Source of the DNA: Labilibaculum sp032125735
GTDB lineage: Bacteria; Bacteroidota; Bacteroidia; Bacteroidales; Marinifilaceae
Length of the DNA: 10,551 nt
Direction of reading: 5' to 3'
Assembly (NCBI GenBank): GCA_032125735.1
Contig: JAQBBZ010000476.1
Location: 1-10,551, forward strand
The translations under genes were made by a program, and so were the position numbers. Positions 6,974 through 10,551 of this stretch are shown here, piece after piece (positions within the stretch are counted from its first letter, which is position 1; each line of letters begins with the position of its first letter). The notes under the pieces were generated by a model. The model did not search any database and had not been told where the DNA came from. It was given only the letters and a program-made list of their open reading frames with translations.

Positions 6974-7200
6974 AAAGGTTCAAATTCCAAATTCCAAGGA
7001 CAAAGAGAAAATAGAAAAGGGAGAGCCTGAAGGGCTCCAACACCAATAGCCCGGGGTAAAGGAGCATCGCGAGTGCCACTCTGGGGATGAGTCGATTTCT
7101 CCATCACACCGACGCAGGGAAAAAACAGTCCGATTGGAATACAATTGTTATTTGGGTCGGAAGGGCACAAAGGTTCAAGGGAAAAGGGCCAAATTCCAAG
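6974..7200. repeat. Interspersed intergenic repeat element with bracketing direct repeats
   Basis: The core at about 7021-7100 has GC-rich palindromes in AT-rich surroundings: GAGCC (7023-7027) with GGCTC (7033-7037), CCCGGG at about 7051-7056, and GAGTG (7071-7075) with CACTC (7077-7081). It resembles the REP-like intergenic units built on AGCCTGAAGGGCT and TAGCCCGGGGTAA that I associate with Bacteroidetes genomes. It is bracketed by imperfect direct repeats: AAAGGTTCAA at 6974-6983 and 7169-7178, and CCAAATTCCAAG at 6987-6998 and 7189-7200. No transposase is encoded, so any mobility would need help from elsewhere. Copy number in the genome cannot be judged from one window. Confidence 0.5.
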
Positions 7201-7204
7201 TTAT

Positions 7205-7259
7205 AAAGAATCAAGTAGTGGCTGTATGTATTACTGGCTCATGGTACTTGATTCTTTTT
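7205..7259. terminator. Bidirectional terminator between the two MscS genes
   Basis: AAAGAATCAAGTA (7205-7217) and TACTTGATTCTTT (7245-7257) form a perfect 13-base-pair stem with a 27-base loop. T runs follow on the + strand (7255-7259), and the complementary A run (7205-7207) gives a short T run on the - strand. Its position between the convergent gene ends at 6949 and 7280 fits termination from both sides. The loop is long for a standard intrinsic terminator. Confidence 0.65.
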
Positions 7260-7279
7260 GCTAAACATCCATGTTGATT

Positions 7280-8167
7280 TTAAATCTGAGTAATTTTTAA
7301 GGGCTCTTCTTGACGTATATAAACTGTTTGATGAGGAAATGGAATTTCAATTCCGTCTTTGTCAAATTGCTCTTTAATCGATTTTAGCAAATCGCATTTC
7401 ATCACAAAAGCTTTGCCCGAGTCTTCCGCCCAAACATATGATCGTAGGGTAATGCTCGAATCTCCCAGGTTTATAACCCGAACAATTACTTGATCTCTAT
7501 TTTCACTCTTTTCCTCATCAGTTCTATTATCGATAAAATTTGGATGTTTGGATGCTTGATTTTGTATAATTTCCATGGCTTTATCGATGCTGGAATGGTA
7601 ACTGATTCCAATCTCTATAAAGGAGCATATTTTTGGATCAGTAATTGAAGAATTTAAAATGGTTTCGGAACTAATCACGGAATTTGGAATAATTACTCTT
7701 CTGTTTTCAGGATTATTAATCACGGTATGGCGTAAAGTAATATCCTCTACTGTACCGTGGTGCAATTCTCCAATTTTAATAAAATCGCCAACCCTAAAAG
7801 GTTTAAAAATAACAATGAAAATTCCACTAATAATATTCGAAAATGCTTGTTGAGAGGCAAAACCAATAATGGCCGCTATAATTCCGGCACTTGCCATCAG
7901 ACTCACTCCAACACTTTTTAATTCCGGTATCGAATAAAAAATGATGATCATCATAATGATGAAAATCAGAAAACTAACAGCATTTTTTAAAAAACTATAA
8001 TTGGTAGGGTCAACATTTAATATATCAGAAGCTTTTTTCAACATGCGGTTCATGAAGAAATGAAGTAATTTTGAGATGATTAGCCCTGTGATGATAGTCG
8101 TGAGTATGAATAGAACTTTGTATCCAATTCCAAGATTTTTTAAAATAGCTTCCAATGTTTCTATCAT
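7280..8167 (-). CDS. MscS-family mechanosensitive ion channel
   Basis: A second small-conductance mechanosensitive channel, 295 residues, close to the classic MscS length. Three membrane helices lie at about 15-37, 61-80 and 86-118. The third has the family's pore pattern MASAGIIAAIIGFASQQAFSN (91-111), followed by FKPFRVGDFIKIG (121-133), GTVEDITLR (138-146) and the IPNS motif (160-163). The C-terminal GIEIPFPHQTVYI (272-284) is the hallmark end of the MscS domain. It is clearly a different paralogue from the channel encoded at 5975-6949, with no signal peptide and a better match to canonical MscS. It is convergent with that gene and divergent from the corA-like gene, sharing a 73-base promoter region with it. 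It should relieve turgor at hypo-osmotic shock. Confidence 0.94.
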   Translation of the reverse strand: MIETLEAILKNLGIGYKVLFILTTIITGLIISKLLHFFMNRMLKKASDILNVDPTNYSFLKNAVSFLIFIIMMIIIFYSIPELKSVGVSLMASAGIIAAIIGFASQQAFSNIISGIFIVIFKPFRVGDFIKIGELHHGTVEDITLRHTVINNPENRRVIIPNSVISSETILNSSITDPKICSFIEIGISYHSSIDKAMEIIQNQASKHPNFIDNRTDEEKSENRDQVIVRVINLGDSSITLRSYVWAEDSGKAFVMKCDLLKSIKEQFDKDGIEIPFPHQTVYIRQEEPLKITQI

Positions 8168-8178
8168 TGTGGTAAAAT

Positions 8179-8209
8179 ATTGTTTAATTAGTAAGAGAAT
8201 TGTTTAATT
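8179..8209. promoter_or_regulatory. Direct repeats 20 bases apart in the mscS/corA divergent promoter region
   Basis: ATTGTTTAATT occurs at 8179-8189 and again at 8199-8209, in the same orientation, exactly 20 bases (about two helical turns) apart. They lie midway between two divergent starts (8167 and 8241). That is typical of a paired operator for one regulator acting on both genes, but no regulator gene is nearby and AT-rich DNA makes such repeats fairly likely by chance. Confidence 0.35.
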
Positions 8210-8240
8210 TAAAGATACAATTAATCATATCTATTTAGTC

Positions 8241-9311
8241 ATGACAAAGAAAAAAACAAGTCGTATTTCTGAAAAAACAGGAATGGCTCCAGGAACTCTG
8301 TTTCACATCGGATCCCGTGAACTTGAGCATGCTTCGGTTCAAGTGAGACAGTATAATTTGGAGGAAATTAAATTGACAGAATATACATCCAAGTTAGATC
8401 AGATTAAATATGATTGTAAAGATAAGGATTTTGTTAATTGGATTCATTTTTCAGGGATTGATATTCCTGCTTATGAGAATTTAGGCAAGCAGATGAATAT
8501 TCATAATCTCACCTTGGAAGATGCACTCAATTCGCATTTGCGTCCTAAATTTGAGGACTTGGATCACTATAGTTTTCTATCCTTAAAACTGATGATTCCC
8601 AAAATAGGAGAGTATAAGTTTCTGTCTGTACCCGTTAATCTTATTTTAGGGGAAAATTATGTGATATCATTTATGGATACACATCATCCAGTATTTGATT
8701 CTTTACTTAGTCGTTTAGAGAATAGTACACGAAGAATACGATCGAAAGGAGTCGATTATTTGTTTTTCTCTGTCGCAGATACAATTGTGGATAATTATTT
8801 TCATTTAATCGAAAATTGGAACGATCAACTGGATCAGTTGGAAGAGTTCATAGAAAATGAAGATTCTGATTTAGTTCCTCGAAAAATACAGGAATTTAAG
8901 AAACAGATCATGAAGGCCCGACGTGGTATTTTACCTTTAAAAGAGGCTTATGATCTTTTAATTCAGAGTGAATCAGACCTGTTTATCGATGAGAATGTTA
9001 AGTTTTTTCGTGATACGCAAGATCATATTTTATTTGTCATCGATCAGTTGGATTACCTGCGCGATTACCTCTCGAATATTCGCGATACGCACCAATCGGA
9101 ACAGAATAATCAATTAAATAAAACGATGAAGTTGCTGACTTTAATAGCAACCATTTTTATTCCACTTACTTTTTTAGCTGGAGTTTATGGAATGAATTTT
9201 AAGTACATGCCCGAGTTGGAATTGAAATATGGTTACTTCGGCATACTTGCTATCATGATTCTTGTGGCAATATGGATGATATGGTTTTTTAGAAAAAAGA
9301 AATGGTTGTGA
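8241..9311 (+). CDS. corA: CorA-type magnesium/cobalt transporter
   Basis: A CorA-family divalent-cation channel of the inner membrane, normally a pentamer that imports Mg2+ and also passes Co2+ or Ni2+. The signature GMN is at residues 317-319 (VYGMNF) at the end of the first membrane helix (about 297-316). The second membrane helix is 331-350, and the protein ends in a basic tail (RKKKWL). Before it lies the usual large cytoplasmic funnel: an alpha/beta part at about 30-150 and long helices at about 150-295, with LTLEDAL at 90-96 and VADTIVDNYF at 178-187. The loop MPELELKYGY after GMN keeps the conserved acidic residues at the pore entrance. Length (356) is normal. It is divergent from the mscS gene at 7280-8167. 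Whether Mg2+ or another ion is the main substrate cannot be read here. Confidence 0.95.
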   Translation: MTKKKTSRISEKTGMAPGTLFHIGSRELEHASVQVRQYNLEEIKLTEYTSKLDQIKYDCKDKDFVNWIHFSGIDIPAYENLGKQMNIHNLTLEDALNSHLRPKFEDLDHYSFLSLKLMIPKIGEYKFLSVPVNLILGENYVISFMDTHHPVFDSLLSRLENSTRRIRSKGVDYLFFSVADTIVDNYFHLIENWNDQLDQLEEFIENEDSDLVPRKIQEFKKQIMKARRGILPLKEAYDLLIQSESDLFIDENVKFFRDTQDHILFVIDQLDYLRDYLSNIRDTHQSEQNNQLNKTMKLLTLIATIFIPLTFLAGVYGMNFKYMPELELKYGYFGILAIMILVAIWMIWFFRKKKWL

Positions 9312-9403
9312 TGGATAGCAGGCGGTGTTTCTACAAATTGGCAAGCTTGACAGTAGTAATCTAATTCAATATTTTTTAGCTTTAGCCTTCCTCTAGGGAA
9401 ATA

Positions 9404-9422
9404 AACAACATAACAACATAAC
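9404..9422. repeat. Short tandem repeat upstream of the ATP-cone nuclease gene
   Basis: The 8-base unit AACAACAT occurs twice in a row (9404-9411 and 9412-9419) with a partial third copy, 17 bases before the GTG start at 9439. Slippage here could in principle alter the leader length of the next gene. It is too short to say more. Confidence 0.35.
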
Positions 9423-9438
9423 TAATCCAAAAAAGATC

Positions 9439-10317
9439 GTGAATATCGAAAATAGAGACAGTAAGGACTCAAATTTAGTAGAACGTAAATTGATTCTCGT
9501 AAAAAAAGCTTCGGGTGATCTTGAGCCATTTGCAATTGATAAGTTAGAGCGTTCATTGCAAAATGCAGGGGCCAGTACATCTGCCATAGAAAAAATTCTT
9601 GTGAGTATTGAAGATTGGATTTTTAATGGGGTAACTACCAATCAAATCTATTCCCGGGCCTTTTCAATTCTGCGTCGTGAAAAAAATACCTCGGCCATGC
9701 GTTACAGGTTGAAGAAAGCAATCATGGAATTGGGCCCAACGGGATATCCTTTCGAGCAATTTATCGGACAATTGTTTAAAAAACAAGGATACAATATTGA
9801 AGTAGGAGTGGTGGTAGATGGTGTTTGCGTGACTCACGAAATGGATGTAATAGCGACTCAGAATACTATTCAACATCTGGTTGAATGCAAATATCATAAA
9901 GATCAAGGTAAATACGTTAGCGTGCAAGTGCCATTGTATGTCCGTTCGCGCGTTAACGATATCATCGAAAAAAGAAAGGATATGCCCGAATATCAAGGTC
10001 TTTCCTTTACAGGATGGGTGGTTACCAATACCCGTTTTTCAGAAGATTCGATTCAATACGGAACCTGCAGTGGTTTGAGTCTTTTGGCATGGGATTATCC
10101 ACGGAGCAAAGGATTGAAAGAGACTATCGAAGAACTTCATTTGTATCCGGTTACCATTTTAGACACGCTTACAAAAAATCAGAAACAGGAATTAATGGAT
10201 CGAAATGTCCTTACTTGTATGCAGTTAAAAGAAAACTCTCATTTGTTGGATTCATTTGCTTTAAGTGAGAAAAAGAAAAAGTTATTACGAGATGAGTTAA
10301 AGCATATTTGCGGATAG
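9439..10317 (+). CDS. ATP-cone domain fused to Mrr-like restriction endonuclease domain
   Basis: A two-domain, soluble protein of 292 residues. Residues about 18-98 form an ATP-cone, the nucleotide-binding regulatory domain of ribonucleotide reductases and NrdR: VKKASGDLEPFAIDKLERSL (21-40), then SILRREKNTSAMRYRLKKAI. A PD-(D/E)xK nuclease domain of the Mrr type follows at about 101-222. It has GYPFEQFIGQLF (helix with Glu106), Asp136 in EMDVIA, Glu149-Cys-Lys151 in VECKYH, and TGWVVTNTRFSEDSIQYG, so all core catalytic residues are present. The last 50 residues resemble a helix-hairpin-helix DNA-binding tail. It is likely a DNA nuclease whose activity is set by ATP or dATP level; this role is inference. 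The frame opens after a TAG at 9394-9396 and has no ATG before residue 87, which would cut the ATP-cone, so the GTG at 9439 is the start. There is no methylase gene nearby. Confidence 0.88.
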   Translation: MNIENRDSKDSNLVERKLILVKKASGDLEPFAIDKLERSLQNAGASTSAIEKILVSIEDWIFNGVTTNQIYSRAFSILRREKNTSAMRYRLKKAIMELGPTGYPFEQFIGQLFKKQGYNIEVGVVVDGVCVTHEMDVIATQNTIQHLVECKYHKDQGKYVSVQVPLYVRSRVNDIIEKRKDMPEYQGLSFTGWVVTNTRFSEDSIQYGTCSGLSLLAWDYPRSKGLKETIEELHLYPVTILDTLTKNQKQELMDRNVLTCMQLKENSHLLDSFALSEKKKKLLRDELKHICG

Positions 10318-10365
10318 GAATTTAGATTGATTTTTTTTTTTGAAAATAAAAGCCCTTGATTTGAA

Positions 10366-10387
10366 GTGAACCCCAAAAGTTAGACGG
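10366..10387 (+). mobile_element. Solo IS3-family-like terminal inverted repeat
   Basis: TGAACCCCAAAAGTTAGAC (10367-10385) closely resembles the terminal inverted repeat of IS3-family (IS150-type) insertion sequences. The orientation would place the element body to the right. The following 160 bases hold no orfA start, nor any matching second end, so this is best read as a relic left by deletion. Confidence 0.45.
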
Positions 10388-10414
10388 TTATAAAATAAAT
10401 TAATAAAATTAAGT

Positions 10415-10551
10415 CTGACGCGCGCTTTTCGCCCTGACGGCGGTTTTCAATCCTACCTGTAATTGCGAGGAGGAACAGCTTGTCCCGAAATTCGGGAACG
10501 TGGCAATCTGTTCAAAATCATACTCCCGCAGATTTGTAATCTGTAGGCAAA
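10415..10551. repeat. Palindromic intergenic repeat element
   Basis: The block contains GC-rich stretches and several inverted repeats: TCCCGAA and TTCGGGA around a single A, and CAGATT / AATCTG around TGT (near the right edge). It also contains TTGCGAGGAGGAAC followed later by GTGGCAATCTG. That pairing of motifs is familiar to me from dispersed intergenic repeats in Bacteroidetes. The element runs to the window edge and is therefore incomplete. It carries no gene and its mobility is unknown. Confidence 0.5.

Larger units (their letters stand above)
6950..7279. other. Repeat-rich spacer between convergent channel genes
   Basis: This 330-base stretch separates the ends of the two MscS genes. 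It holds a repeat-type element (about 6974-7200) and a long perfect hairpin terminator (7205-7259). The short open frames across it read through palindromic repeat DNA and show no protein family; I call no gene in it. Confidence 0.65.
10318..10551. other. Repeat debris at the right end of the window
   Basis: No gene is visible. The stretch starts with a T-rich run after the nuclease gene (10330-10341) and then has an IS-end-like sequence (10366-10387). It ends in a block of palindromic intergenic repeat (about 10415-10551) that probably continues past the window. Confidence 0.6.

Noticed and set aside
6946..7170. Small minus-strand protein in the spacer
   Set aside because: It covers only palindromic repeat DNA, overlaps the channel gene's stop codon, and has no domain or signal.
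9439..10317. Classic restriction-modification system
   Set aside because: The nuclease domain is Mrr-like but no methylase or specificity gene is present, and the ATP-cone is not a restriction-modification component.
1..10551. tRNA or rRNA genes
   Set aside because: I saw no cloverleaf with a TTC-type T loop and no ribosomal RNA-like blocks on either strand.

Overview
The window reads as chromosomal DNA of an AT-rich member of the Bacteroidota, probably a marine or anaerobic Marinilabiliales-type organism. This rests on low-GC genes without Shine-Dalgarno sequences in front of their starts, a phosphate-binding-protein-like lipoprotein of Bacteroidetes type, and intergenic repeat elements of a style common in that phylum. 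The genus is an inference.

Layout, left to right. At 13-1026 (+) is an alpha/beta hydrolase of the proline-iminopeptidase type that may begin before the window. A 338-base spacer follows, with a strong hairpin and a possible coding remnant. At 1365-2330 (+) is a PstS-like substrate-binding lipoprotein with no transporter genes beside it. Next is a 702-base gene-free stretch holding a long imperfect hairpin, a classic rho-independent terminator (together a candidate small RNA), a degenerate tandem array with a strict 21-base period, and a possible structured leader. At 3033-5939 (+) is a 968-residue coiled-coil and P-loop NTPase-like protein, followed after 35 bases by an MscS-type channel (5975-6949, +). 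A repeat-derived spacer and a bidirectional terminator separate it from a second MscS channel on the other strand (7280-8167, -). That gene is divergent from a CorA-type metal transporter (8241-9311, +). Then comes a fusion of an ATP-cone with an Mrr-like nuclease (9439-10317, +). The right end carries a solo IS-end-like sequence and palindromic repeat debris.

How the genes may work together. The centre and right form a cluster of ion and osmotic-stress membrane proteins (two MscS channels and CorA). The large NTPase-like protein is probably co-transcribed with the first channel and may act as its cytoplasmic partner. Its P-loop lacks the catalytic lysine and its Walker B motif is altered, so it looks like a sensor, scaffold or pseudo-ATPase rather than a standard motor. 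The ATP-cone nuclease is a separate unit in which nucleotide binding could control DNA cleavage. These two are the best candidates for undescribed biology here. The 21-base array with the adjacent structured RNA candidate is the most unusual non-coding signal.
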